The notes under the pieces: generated by a model | Told to the model about the DNA's origin: nothing | Seen by the model: the letters and a program-made list of their open reading frames with translations, nothing else | Database searches by the model: none | Virus record (IMG/VR): IMGVR_UViG_3300036790_000034 | Coordinates: 33,492 to 97,491 of that record | Direction: 5' to 3' (one strand) | Length of the DNA stretch: 64,000 bases | DNA from: a virus | Part shown: in pieces, positions 18,001 through 25,095 of the stretch | Position numbering within the stretch: position 1 is the stretch's first letter | Layout of the letters: the number at the start of each line of letters is the position of its first letter | Position numbers and translations under genes: made by a program

Positions 18001-19877
18001 ACGACCCCAAGGTGAAGGCAGCATACGACGCACTCATCAAAGAGACGAAGGCTCAGTGGAACGCGTTGAAAGACGCGGGTTATAAGTTGGAGCCGACGGC
18101 CCAAGACCCTTACAAGGGTTATGAAGAGATGCGTGATGACATCAACCAGAACAAGCGAATCAAGGTGTGGACGGGCGGACAACCTCCGGCTGACCATCCT
18201 CTGTCGGCGGTAGACCCGGAGACGGGCCTGACGCACAACACGCTGTTCCGTGCGGTTCATGACATCATGGGTCACGTCGCGGGAGACAACGACTTCTCGC
18301 AAGCCGGAGAAGAGAATGCCTATCAGCGTCACGCACAGTCTTACAGCAAAGAAGCACTCCCGGCTCTGACTACAGAGACCAAGGGTCAAACCTCGAACTT
18401 CTTCAACAGTAGTAAGGTTCGTTCGGGTGCGGCCCCGGATTTCGCAGAACAGAAAGCTGGACTGCTCCCCGATAAGTTCAACGGGCCTCAGCAATCTGCG
18501 ACGGCTGAGAGTAGTGAAATCGCAACGCGTCGTCCGACATCAAAGAAAACTGATGTGACGAACGCTCCCGGCCAACACGCAGATATGGCCGGAGTAGAAG
18601 CCGCGACCAAGGCCAACCCCGGTGGGGGTGGGAAACTTGGATACGCGGAGAAGTTGGCACGAACTGTCGCGAAGTACACAGGGATTGAATTCTCGGAAGA
18701 AGACCTCCAGAATCCGCAGAAGGTGATGGAGAAATTCATCAACCACATGACGGACAATCTCGTGTCGCTGCACGATTCGATGCCGGAGCCAATGCGTCAG
18801 CTTGCTCGTCAGTGGTACGATACTGCGAACACGATGGCAAAGCAGATGGCTCAGAAGCACGGGGTCACACCTGAGCAGTCAGCCGGAGTCTTGGCAGCGT
18901 TGTCCCCACAGAACGCGTGGGACAACAACGTCGCACTGGCCGACCGCGTCATGGACACCTACAAGAATCGCCAGAACTTTGAGTACTCTCCGAAGATGGA
19001 AGCCCAAGCAGCGAAGATTAAGCAAGGGCAACTGTCGCGGGCGGCTCAAGGGATGTTGAAAGACATCCACGGCAAGACGCTGAGTGAGATTGATGCCCAG
19101 CAGATGCCGGAGCGATTCGCAAAGAAATGGGGTGATGAAGCGGACCAAAAGTGGGCGAACGTCAAAAAGGCTCAACAGGCGATGTGGGTTCGGTTGTACG
19201 ACGAAGCACACAATTCTCCTCAGAACCCGATGTTCCACCCGAACGGCGACATAGTTGGAATGTCACCCAACTCTCGTTCGTGGATTGGTCTCGACCGCGT
19301 AGCGAAGTCTCTCCGCATCCTTGACAATGGCAGCGTCGATAACATCAACGCAGTCATGGGGGACGGAAACAAGATTCGCAACTTCTACAACAACATCATC
19401 AATCCCGATTCACCCAACGGGCACACGACGATTGATACGCCCGCAGTTGGTGCGGCTCACTTCCAGCCGTTCTCCGGCGACGATGCTGAAGTTCAACACA
19501 ACTTCGGCAACTCTCCAAAAGGAATCGCTGGTGCCCCGAAGCACGCAGGAACAGGAATGCGTGGGACGTATCCGCTTTATGCGGAGGCGTACAAGCGTGC
19601 GGCTGCGAAGCTGGGCCTCCAGCCCCGCGAATTGCAGTCAATCACTTGGGAAGGGATTCGGTCGCTGATGGGCGACGAGAAAAAGACTCCAGCGTTGAAA
19701 GCCTTCGCCCGCGAAACGTGGGATAAGGTTCAAACAAAAGAGTTGACACCGCAGCAGGCTCGTGATTTAATTATCGAGAAGGCTGGCGGATTCTCAAAAC
19801 CGTCTTGGATGACCGATGAGCAATGGGATGAGGCTATGGGTACAGGCTTCAACCCAGAGGAGTTCAACCATGAGTAA
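15087..19877 (+). CDS. Giant multidomain internal virion protein (T7 gp16-like position)
   Basis: The 1596-aa protein takes the T7 gp16 place. Residues 1-75 contain a duplicated MFQQKE / MFSQKE motif around Pro/Ala-rich sequence. Hydrophobic stretches lie near 205-235 and 550-580. Mid-protein there are acetyltransferase-like sequence (about 670-790) and a block with LFRAVHDIMGHVAGD, GEENAYQRHAQ, ALTTETKGQ and AEQKAGLLP (about 1050-1130) that is shared by many very large phage and prophage proteins. The last 400 residues carry SAGVLAALSPQNAWDNN and GLDRVAKSLRI, again a recurring phage domain. No lysozyme or transglycosylase signature like that of T7 gp16 was found. Proposed role: ejection protein carrying effector-like domains into the host. 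Confidence 0.65.
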   Translation: MESMFQQKEDQSKQPPTQPNATPAPAPTPAAAAPAAQPNPAAGGMDAMFSQKEKSENPPAVAAGATQHTANEDNSAAAKELASKQGAAKHGILARAWDWVNEPILDNVLPEGVKTADIIKGAAFEKMYNEAYIPGVNDFNTKAATHFEPAEKALSALGPQEKDGAIKRNIRQFLIDHASSLDAAANAGNTFVAGATRDTADMGAGFTSPLSLGTLGLGKAGRVGKVLAPLVGTAFGLQGLGQAGEGAQKLARTTTWENLKHGYLDPDAVQEMLGGAGQAALAGTAPVHGAGDLVDFAKGKARPVMSTVGGQEVPVRASGTVAEAVQKGVSPEVNQAATAKTQAAVQEGVGNVVGEGVGSKAPTKIAGQDRLGIRAHAADLKEAATDAMDELNRLSNGDYEDAKDMMEKSKRDFTTKGREDFTTAQGLHDDIIDQHREAMANAGYDVDEMKANYRKAIALEKIASRMDTATGPLEGGTGYEVKGERLAKIIDDMRRVPGNENPSLSKNLFERAGLTEDHINALADLADTLRDQQEIPKFGSLTKLAAKAISIAATTHIAGASGLSGLFEGLAGEKAGEVVGSKVMTKLFGDALTSEPLAKELNQKLKGGVAALSTWDKFQSAVKDAYAKAKSVDLGGEEGAVGANVTRRNVGEPQTGKFSRGAQPVNDTPMKDMEVKKRENGDWEFNHPNGTSQMVLHPEPDTRPGYEGKTQLRQTGISAVDAPGAGQQMMDDAVARMKNLDNVSRVVSDHPDLRSPENEGHWSKLARRGHNVETEPAMDSDGKPFTGPNGEEGKAYSISNEDNGASQVAAHEEKGGSTFDSKGRNLDGSDKYTVATHPERTQVVDGKLTPERLRQFKTLNADLLNQEGYGIGTWDDTDSGKTTLDIVKLFDDRKDAVQAGKSANQKAIYHLGGEGEIPTGGTDKVPGSVADAGARYNKSVGKNPEIDNTKVGVDSRANAIADAYDALKHNPNDPKVKAAYDALIKETKAQWNALKDAGYKLEPTAQDPYKGYEEMRDDINQNKRIKVWTGGQPPADHPLSAVDPETGLTHNTLFRAVHDIMGHVAGDNDFSQAGEENAYQRHAQSYSKEALPALTTETKGQTSNFFNSSKVRSGAAPDFAEQKAGLLPDKFNGPQQSATAESSEIATRRPTSKKTDVTNAPGQHADMAGVEAATKANPGGGGKLGYAEKLARTVAKYTGIEFSEEDLQNPQKVMEKFINHMTDNLVSLHDSMPEPMRQLARQWYDTANTMAKQMAQKHGVTPEQSAGVLAALSPQNAWDNNVALADRVMDTYKNRQNFEYSPKMEAQAAKIKQGQLSRAAQGMLKDIHGKTLSEIDAQQMPERFAKKWGDEADQKWANVKKAQQAMWVRLYDEAHNSPQNPMFHPNGDIVGMSPNSRSWIGLDRVAKSLRILDNGSVDNINAVMGDGNKIRNFYNNIINPDSPNGHTTIDTPAVGAAHFQPFSGDDAEVQHNFGNSPKGIAGAPKHAGTGMRGTYPLYAEAYKRAAAKLGLQPRELQSITWEGIRSLMGDEKKTPALKAFARETWDKVQTKELTPQQARDLIIEKAGGFSKPSWMTDEQWDEAMGTGFNPEEFNHE

Positions 19878-20085
19878 CGCGATTCTCGATGTCATGGATT
19901 ATTACGGTGATGCCATGACCCGCGACAACTATCTGAAGACAGCCTACCCCGGCAAACCGCCGAGTAAGCTGGACAACGAGAGCGAAGCGGAACTCCCACA
20001 GGACGACATCCGGTTCATGGCCCACCGACCCGTGACCCACGAGGAAGAAGTTGCCGAAGCAGCGGCAAAGACCTCGAAGAAATAG
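19870..20085 (+). CDS. Small acidic hypothetical protein
   Basis: The 71-aa product begins MSNAILDVMDYYGDAMTRDNYLK, overlapping the end of the giant gene by 8 bases. It is acidic in the middle (ESEAELPQDDIRF) and ends KTSKK. The overlap suggests translation coupled to the preceding gene. The family is not recognised. Confidence 0.55.
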   Translation: MSNAILDVMDYYGDAMTRDNYLKTAYPGKPPSKLDNESEAELPQDDIRFMAHRPVTHEEEVAEAAAKTSKK

Positions 20086-20122
20086 CGAAGGGTTGACATC
20101 CGTCAGCCCTTCGTGGTAGACT
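20086..20122 (+). promoter_or_regulatory. 12-bp hairpin overlapping a promoter-like sequence
   Basis: Bases 20086-20097 and 20102-20113 form a 12-bp stem (one G-T pair) with a four-base loop. Inside the left arm TTGACA (20093-20098) is followed 18 bases later by TAGACT (20117-20122), a reasonable sigma70 promoter. No T-run follows the stem, so it is not a canonical terminator. It may be an operator over the promoter or an RNA processing site ahead of the 20144 gene. Confidence 0.45.
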
Positions 20123-20143
20123 TGTCAAAGAGGACTCCCAGAC

Positions 20144-20608
20144 ATGTTGAAGCAAGACGACTACATCAAGGGTCGTCTGGTTGAGATGGGTTGGCGTTTC
20201 GGTCAATCATACACCGGAGCAGCCGGACACATCGCAGGCCAGATGATTATGCAGACTCTCGCCAATCGCGTGCGTGCGGGTTGGGCGTCATGGCTACAGG
20301 TCATCGACCGCATCCCGAATCACATGGCAGAGAACGAAATGCCGCCTCTTGTGCATCCACCGATTCATGAGCCGACCTTCGTCAAGCTGCTTCAAGCTGT
20401 TGACGGCGTCTTCGATGGTGCCATCAACGACTTGTCGAAGGGTTCTCTCTATTGGGGCGACCTCGCGAAGATTGAACGCGAATGGTTCCGTGACAAAATC
20501 ATCCACGCAAAGAAGCACATCAACATCAGCGACGGCGGATTAGAGCTAGTCGAAGTTCCGGCACACCAACGTGTCGCGAACATGAACGGTCTGACGTTCT
20601 GGAACTAA
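20144..20608 (+). CDS. Hypothetical protein, weakly cell-wall-hydrolase-like C-terminus
   Basis: The 154-aa protein is helical in its first half (GRLVEMGWRFGQSY). It ends with SLYWGDLAKIEREWFRDKI, then HQRVANMNGLTFWN. The spacing of tryptophans and the final His-Arg-Val-Ala...Phe-Trp pattern recall the tail end of SleB-type cell-wall hydrolase domains, but the catalytic part is not evident. It follows the hairpin/promoter region and precedes small membrane proteins. Confidence 0.5.
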   Translation: MLKQDDYIKGRLVEMGWRFGQSYTGAAGHIAGQMIMQTLANRVRAGWASWLQVIDRIPNHMAENEMPPLVHPPIHEPTFVKLLQAVDGVFDGAINDLSKGSLYWGDLAKIEREWFRDKIIHAKKHINISDGGLELVEVPAHQRVANMNGLTFWN

Positions 20609-20633
20609 GAAGTAGCCGGAGGAGAGAATTGAG

Positions 20634-20909
20634 ATGGGTATGGAGACTGTGATAGCTGGTCTCAAGAAAATGGTCAGCGACAAAACACTGTCTGACCTGA
20701 AGGACTATCATCTGCCAATCATGATTTTTATGTTTCTTGGCGGCGGGGTTCTGGCTTGGTTCGGCAAAATGACGTACGCATTCGTTGCCTTCACGGGAAC
20801 GATTGTTGGGGGAATTACGGGCCACGCTTTCTCCCCGGCCCAACGAGACAAGGACGACTCCGATGTTGCATCTTCCTCTGGCAGCACTGATTCAGGTAGT
20901 AGCAAGTAA
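20634..20909 (+). CDS. Small membrane protein, holin candidate
   Basis: The 91-aa protein has two adjacent hydrophobic segments (LPIMIFMFLGGGVLAWFG at about 28-45 and TYAFVAFTGTIVGGITGH at about 49-66), a basic N-terminal helix and a charged Asp/Ser-rich tail ending SGSSK. Size and topology fit a two-segment holin. It overlaps the next small membrane gene by 47 bases. The phage endolysin (30245-30688) is encoded elsewhere on the other strand, so the lysis role is not proven. Confidence 0.5.
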   Translation: MGMETVIAGLKKMVSDKTLSDLKDYHLPIMIFMFLGGGVLAWFGKMTYAFVAFTGTIVGGITGHAFSPAQRDKDDSDVASSSGSTDSGSSK

Positions 20910-21171
20910 CCCCACACCTTTTGAGTGGGCATCCCAACATATTCATCTCATCGCGTGGCCGACCATCGTATTCTTCGTTGCCAAGGCAGCGTGGTACGCC
21001 GCGAAATTTTTCACTGAGACAAAACAGCAGGTTGACAAGACCATCGGGCAAATCAACACGATGGCGACCAACCACTTCCCCCACATGGAGAAGAGTCTCA
21101 TCAACATGGACAAGAACGTCACTCGCCTCGTGATGCACCAGACAGGCGATGCAAGCGTAGTCGAAAACTAA
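20863..21171 (+). CDS. Small membrane protein with C-terminal coiled coil
   Basis: Starting at ATG 20863 (AAGGA nearby) the 102-aa protein has one transmembrane segment (HLIAWPTIVFFVAKAAWYAA, about 29-48) and then a heptad-like region (TKQQVDKTIGQINTMATNHF). The start lies in the +1 frame inside the end of the holin-like gene, so the pair is probably translated together. It could be a lysis regulator or spanin-like protein. No lipobox is seen. Confidence 0.5.
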   Translation: MLHLPLAALIQVVASNPTPFEWASQHIHLIAWPTIVFFVAKAAWYAAKFFTETKQQVDKTIGQINTMATNHFPHMEKSLINMDKNVTRLVMHQTGDASVVEN

Positions 21172-21183
21172 GACGGAGGACTC

Positions 21184-22815
21184 GTGGCAAAGACGAAGGA
21201 CCAGTGGGTAACAACTGAGTTGGTTTCCGAGGAGTTTGTGAAGCAGGGTGGGAACCAGTCAGCAACGGCTCGTGCGTTGGGCATTCATCGTCGCACTGTA
21301 GACCGACACCTGAGACAGACGGGTCTTCTGAAGAAGCCTCTCGCGGGCGGCAAACGCCATGCTGAGGGACTCAAAACAAATCTCCCGGCCAAGGGAACCA
21401 TCAAACGTTTCATCCTGACATCGGCACAGAACAACACCCACGTCCACAAGGCGTTCTGGGCGAATCTGACTGCGATGGCAGACCACTATGATGCGAAGAT
21501 TCTGGTCGGCACGTTTTCGTACAACCAGAACAATTTCGGTCGCCTCGCTGTCAAGCAAGGCACGAAGAAAGCATACGAAAGCACGCTGTGGTTCGACCCA
21601 GCGGTCAAGCCGTACATCGCGGACGAGAAAATTGAACTCGCTCCGGGGTTGACATGGTGCGGCAACATGAACATTCTCCCGACGATGGACAATCCCATCA
21701 GCGGGCTAGAGACCTATGAAGGCTCTAATAGCACAATCTTCCCGCACACGAAGATTGAGATGCGGTCCATCGCGACAACGCCAGACCTCCCGACGAAGAT
21801 GATTTACACCACGGGAGCCTGCACGCTGATGAACTACATCCAGAAGAAGGAAGGCATCAAAGCAGAGCATCACCACCGTTACGCGTTCCTGCTCGTCGAA
21901 GTTGACGACAAGGGCAACTGGTGGGCACGACAGGTCGCGGCCCGTAAGAGCGGACGAGTCATCCAAGATTTGAATGTCATCGTCGAAGGCGGTGAGGTCA
22001 TCACTGACGACGCGAAGGTCGATGCGATTACGTGGGGCGATTTGCACGGCACGCTGGCCCAGCCGGAAGTTGTCGATGCTTCACAAATCATGCTCGATGA
22101 ATTGAAGCCGCGTTACCAGTTCATTCACGACATCTTTGAGGGCATCTCGGTCAATCCGCACCTTCGGAAGTACAAAGCGATTCACGAGAAATTCTCCGCA
22201 TGGAAGCGGGGTCTGCATCGTGTCGAAGAGGAGTTGAAACAGACGCGGCCAGTGCTTGAACGCTATCTGCGTCCGTGGTGTAAGACAGTTTGCCCCGATG
22301 CAAATCACGACCGTGCATGGTTTAAGAAGTGGCTTCGCGAGTACGACTATCGCCCGGACCCACCGAACACTCAAATTTTCCTGCGGATGCAGGACTTCAT
22401 GTACTCCCAATTGGATAAGGGAGTTCTGGCAAAGAACGTCAATTTGACGAAGTTCGTGCTGGAGAGAGAAGCTGGTTTGAAAGAAGGGGCTATCAAGTTC
22501 CTTCTGCCGGACGAGCCGTATCAGGTTGAAGAGGTCGAGTGCGGAATGCACGGACACCTTGGGCCGAACGGAGCGTTTGGTTCGCCATCGAACCTTGCGA
22601 AGATTGGAAAGAAGGCATCGACCGCACACACGCACTCATGCGGCATCTATCACGGGCTGTATGTCGCAGGAACGTCGTCGAAGCTGACGACCGAGTGGGA
22701 TTATACTAGCGGCCCGACATCATGGTCTCACAGCCACGTCGTGCAGTATCCGAACGGCCAGCGTGCCATCGTGACAATGAAAATTGTTGACGGGGTCGCG
22801 AAATGGCGGGCATAG
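21184..22815 (+). CDS. HTH protein with phosphoesterase-like C-terminus
   Basis: A GTG start gives 543 aa. Residues about 10-45 form an HTH (GGNQSATARALGIHRRTVDR). Between 75 and 340 is a mixed alpha/beta region with LVGTFSYNQNNF and EIRS-like MRSIATTPDLPTKMIYTTG. Near 470-520 come CGMHGHLGPNGAFGS, KASTAHTHSCGIYHGLYVAG and GPTSWSHSHVV. The His/Gly motifs in that order resemble the metal-binding loops of calcineurin-like phosphoesterases. Similar HTH plus phosphoesterase-like proteins occur in other phages without an agreed name. DNA end processing or transfer is only a guess. Confidence 0.5.
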   Translation: MAKTKDQWVTTELVSEEFVKQGGNQSATARALGIHRRTVDRHLRQTGLLKKPLAGGKRHAEGLKTNLPAKGTIKRFILTSAQNNTHVHKAFWANLTAMADHYDAKILVGTFSYNQNNFGRLAVKQGTKKAYESTLWFDPAVKPYIADEKIELAPGLTWCGNMNILPTMDNPISGLETYEGSNSTIFPHTKIEMRSIATTPDLPTKMIYTTGACTLMNYIQKKEGIKAEHHHRYAFLLVEVDDKGNWWARQVAARKSGRVIQDLNVIVEGGEVITDDAKVDAITWGDLHGTLAQPEVVDASQIMLDELKPRYQFIHDIFEGISVNPHLRKYKAIHEKFSAWKRGLHRVEEELKQTRPVLERYLRPWCKTVCPDANHDRAWFKKWLREYDYRPDPPNTQIFLRMQDFMYSQLDKGVLAKNVNLTKFVLEREAGLKEGAIKFLLPDEPYQVEEVECGMHGHLGPNGAFGSPSNLAKIGKKASTAHTHSCGIYHGLYVAGTSSKLTTEWDYTSGPTSWSHSHVVQYPNGQRAIVTMKIVDGVAKWRA

Positions 22816-22872
22816 GCTGGGAGTCAGGGAAGTTCTACAACATATAACGTCCGGCATCTCTGGGAGGAGAAC

Positions 22873-23139
22873 ATGGCAGACGAACAGCAAGGACAGCAGC
22901 AGGGGTTCATTCAAATCCGGCTCGACGGCTCTTACGGCCCCGGCCCGATGGCTGAACTAACAATCACAACCAAGACCGAGACTGGTGGGGAAACGTCCGT
23001 ACAGTTCACGATTCCCTACCTTCTCATTGACATGAAACGTCTTCAGTACATGAGCGACATCAATCTCATTGTGGGGTACGGCGTCAAGAAACAGCCAGAG
23101 GCTCGGCTGGCCGGACTACGGGAATTGGGGCTGGGCTAA
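22873..23139 (+). CDS. Hypothetical small beta-rich protein
   Basis: The 88-aa protein starts with a Gln-rich tail, then alternating strands (FIQIRLDGSYGPGPM, ELTITTKTE, SVQFTIPYLLIDM). It is preceded by a strong GGGAGGAG site. Its stop overlaps the start of the nucleotidase gene by one base (TAATG). The family is not recognised, but the overlap ties its expression to the nucleotidase. Confidence 0.55.
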   Translation: MADEQQGQQQGFIQIRLDGSYGPGPMAELTITTKTETGGETSVQFTIPYLLIDMKRLQYMSDINLIVGYGVKKQPEARLAGLRELGLG

Positions 23140-23765
23140 TGGCACAGGCTAAAATCAATTTCCTGAAAGACCACAAGAAGGTTGTCGGTTGCGACCTTGA
23201 CGATGTCCTTGCTAACTTCATCCAGAAGTTCATGGACATTGCTCATGAGTTGCATGGCGTGGACCCGACCATCCGTCCTTCCGATTGGGAGTGGACAGGT
23301 CTCGGCAAGACGCCCGAGGAGACAATCAAAATTACAGAAGACGTGTGGGCGGCAATCATCGCTGACCCGTATTTCTGGACAACCCTCGAAGTCGAGCCGG
23401 GGGCCAGCGTGGACCTTGTCCAACGTCTGGAGTCGAAGACGAAGCTGTATTTTCCGACGGCTCGTGCAGTCACAACAGGCGGCGTTGATGTCGGCTTCCA
23501 GTCGGCACGATGGCTGCTCAACAAATTCGGAATCCCTTTCCCGACGGTCATCGTTGGCGACCAGAAGGGTCCGTTGGCGAACGCCCTGAAGTACGACTAC
23601 TTCGTGGACGACCGTCCGAAAAACTGTGTGGAAGTCAAAGCAGCCCGTCCTGAGTGTCAGGTGTTCATTAAGACCGCCTCGCACAACACGACGATTGTGC
23701 TGCCGGGAGTGCAACGCGTCGAAAACTTTGACGAGTTCGCCCGTATCGTGTTAGCTGAAGCATAG
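23139..23765 (+). CDS. HAD-type 5'(3')-nucleotidase
   Basis: The 208-aa protein carries the haloacid-dehalogenase signature: GCDLDDVLA near residues 18-25 (Asp19 and Asp21 as nucleophile and acid), then DWEWTGLGK, a GVDVGFQSARWLLNKFGIPF region, VVGD-like VGDQKGP with the motif-III lysine, and YFVDDRPKN for the metal-binding acids. This layout fits the NT5C-like 5'(3')-deoxyribonucleotidase family, which dephosphorylates (d)NMPs. It overlaps the preceding gene by one base and lies 9 bases before a dNTP-hydrolase-like gene. Confidence 0.7.
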   Translation: MAQAKINFLKDHKKVVGCDLDDVLANFIQKFMDIAHELHGVDPTIRPSDWEWTGLGKTPEETIKITEDVWAAIIADPYFWTTLEVEPGASVDLVQRLESKTKLYFPTARAVTTGGVDVGFQSARWLLNKFGIPFPTVIVGDQKGPLANALKYDYFVDDRPKNCVEVKAARPECQVFIKTASHNTTIVLPGVQRVENFDEFARIVLAEA

Positions 23766-23774
23766 GAGGAAGCA

Positions 23775-24254
23775 TTGTCCGAGAACGAGAAGGTTGCCCC
23801 GAAGTCGAAAGCACTCGGCAGCAACCCAAAGGATTTGCTGGGCAGCAAGAAGCCCTCACTCACCAAGATTCCCAGCATCGCTCTTTTGTGGGAATCTCTC
23901 GCAATGATGGACGGCGGTGGTAAGTACGGGCCGTATAATTGGCGGGCGAACAAAGTCATCGCAAGCATCTACATCGACGCGTGCAAGCGACATCTCGACG
24001 CATGGTTCGAGGGTCAACAGTTCGCGGAAGATTCCGGCTGTCATCACCTTGGTCACGCTAGAGCGTGTCTCGGGATTCTGCTCGACGCGGAAGCGACGGG
24101 CAATTTGATTGACGACCGCCCTACAACCGACGGGTCCACTGAAGCGTATCAGCGGACGATGGACGCCGTCATCGCAAAAATCCCAGCAATGACGGAACGG
24201 CACAAGAAGTTCCATGCTGAGAAATCCGCGAAAGAAGCGGCAAAGACGACATAA
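23775..24254 (+). CDS. dATP/dGTP diphosphohydrolase-like protein (DUF5664 type)
   Basis: A TTG start behind AGGAGG gives 159 aa. It contains SNPKDLLGSKKPSLTKIP, then GGGKYGPYNWR near residues 45-55, CKRHLDAWFEGQ, and EDSGCHHLGHARACLGILLD. This K-P-Ip...KYG-NWR...RH...SG-xHLxHA order is that of the phage family annotated as the dATP/dGTP diphosphohydrolase N-terminal domain (related to MazZ). With the adjacent nucleotidase it would reshape the dNTP pool. No PurZ-like gene is visible here, so base modification cannot be concluded. Confidence 0.65.
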   Translation: MSENEKVAPKSKALGSNPKDLLGSKKPSLTKIPSIALLWESLAMMDGGGKYGPYNWRANKVIASIYIDACKRHLDAWFEGQQFAEDSGCHHLGHARACLGILLDAEATGNLIDDRPTTDGSTEAYQRTMDAVIAKIPAMTERHKKFHAEKSAKEAAKTT

Positions 24255-24510
24255 CCCTCGTGCTCCCGGCGACCCCGGTTTGAGCGAGGGCAGCGTGACT
24301 CCCCACCAGTTAGAGACAAAGCGGGAGCGGTGGACGGGTAGACCGGAAGCGTGAGCCGAACTGCCCGACAAATTCTATGACCCCGTGAAGATGAGAAATG
24401 TGGTCAGCATCGCTCATTCGAGAGCGAGGAACGAAGGGCACACCACCTTCCACGGGGACCAGTTTAAGCGTTCCGAGACGTAAACTCGGTGGGGTGACAC
24501 AGCACAGAGC
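24255..24510 (+). ncRNA. Structured noncoding RNA candidate A
   Basis: No convincing gene lies here, but complementary segments are nested. CGGGTAG (24335-24341) pairs with CTGCCCG (24361-24367) around an inner CGG/CCG stem. CCCCGTG (24381-24387) pairs with CACGGGG (24451-24457), enclosing GTGGT/ACCAC (24400-24404 / 24442-24446), which encloses CGCTC/GAGCG (24411-24415 / 24422-24426). CCGAG/CTCGG and CCCTCG/CGAGGG hairpins flank these. Three coaxial perfect stems in about 80 bases are unlikely by chance. The type of RNA is unknown. The strand is assumed from the flanking genes. Confidence 0.5.
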
Positions 24511-24515
24511 CGCGA

Positions 24516-24536
24516 CCTATCGTCACAAGATAGGAG
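24516..24536 (+). promoter_or_regulatory. Hairpin masking an HNH gene ribosome-binding site
   Basis: CCTATC (24516-24521) and GATAGG (24529-24534) form a perfect 6-bp stem with a 7-base loop. The right arm contains most of the AGGAG ribosome site (24532-24536) of the GTG-started HNH gene at 24543. Such RBS-hiding hairpins are known for T4 late genes and intron endonucleases, where they limit translation from early transcripts. Confidence 0.5.
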
Positions 24537-24542
24537 TTCTTC

Positions 24543-24839
24543 GTGGGCTACAAAAGTAAGTTGGATAAACAGGCTTGGGACAAACGCCGCATGGCGGATA
24601 CCAAGCAACGAATTGAGCAGTATCTCCGTGAACATCCCTGCGTGGATTGCGGAAATGATGACATAAATGTGTTAGAGTTCGACCATGTACGAGGATGTAA
24701 GTCTTATAACGTGGGTCGATTCGGAACGCTTCGCTTTGAAACTCTATTGAAAGAAATTGCGAAGTGTGATGTTCGATGTGCGAACTGTCATCGTAAGAGA
24801 CATAGACTTTGTGGTGCGTACCGTCCGATGACGGCGTGA
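24543..24839 (+). CDS. Small HNH endonuclease
   Basis: The 98-aa protein starts at GTG. It has a basic N-terminal helix (KSKLDKQAWDKRRMADTKQR) and a compact HNH core: CVDCGNDDINVLEFDHV, then KCDVRCANCHRKRH. This is the short HNH type with LEFDHV in place of the DHDH of the endonuclease VII class, and it is related to the gene at 25096. Its last codons overlap a tRNA-like element (24812-24886). Confidence 0.8.
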   Translation: MGYKSKLDKQAWDKRRMADTKQRIEQYLREHPCVDCGNDDINVLEFDHVRGCKSYNVGRFGTLRFETLLKEIAKCDVRCANCHRKRHRLCGAYRPMTA

Positions 24840-24886
24840 GCCTGTGATGCTCATCGAAAAGGGTTTGACTCCCTGCGTACCCTCCA
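24812..24886 (+). tRNA. tRNA-His(GTG)-like element, degenerate
   Basis: The sequence can fold as a tRNA: acceptor TGGTGCG/CGTACCC (six of seven pairs), anticodon arm TGAGC-CTGTGAT-GCTCA with anticodon GTG after U33, a five-base variable region, T-arm AAGGG-TTTGACT-CCCTG, U73 and encoded CCA. The D-arm is reduced (CCGT/ACGG with a six-base loop lacking GG), and T-loop position 56 is T instead of C. The 5' part overlaps the end of an HNH gene. It may be a decayed or unusual tRNA. Confidence 0.4.
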
Positions 24887-24897
24887 ATCGAGGAAGC

Positions 24898-25095
24898 ATG
24901 AAAGCACCATCCATTGGTCCGCAAGACGGAGCACGGTTCAACATCGCAGTTCAACGACCGACCGTCAACATCAAAGAAGCTGAGAACGTTGGTGAACAGG
25001 CTCAAGCAGCCGCCCATGTGACTCCGCGAGTATCATTCTCCAAGCACGCGACCTTCGGCCCGAAGGCCGTGACGCATCCGGGTTTGGAGAGTTAG
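24898..25095 (+). CDS. Hypothetical small protein
   Basis: ATG 24898 behind CGAGGAAGC gives a 65-aa protein rich in Ala, Pro and Val (MKAPSIGPQDGARFNI, then VTPRVSFSKHATFGPK). No hydrophobic segment or motif is seen. Upstream in-frame starts (24844, 24847) fall inside the tRNA-like element and lack a ribosome site. It ends directly against the next HNH gene. Confidence 0.5.
   Translation: MKAPSIGPQDGARFNIAVQRPTVNIKEAENVGEQAQAAAHVTPRVSFSKHATFGPKAVTHPGLES

Noticed and set aside
21184-22815. Terminase large subunit
   Set aside because: Length and position near the end of the late genes were suggestive, but no Walker A/B ATPase motifs are present; the C-terminal motifs look phosphoesterase-like instead.
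23775-24254. Evidence for a 2-aminoadenine (Z) genome
   Set aside because: The diphosphohydrolase-like gene alone is not enough; PurZ, DatZ and the matching polymerase are not in the window.
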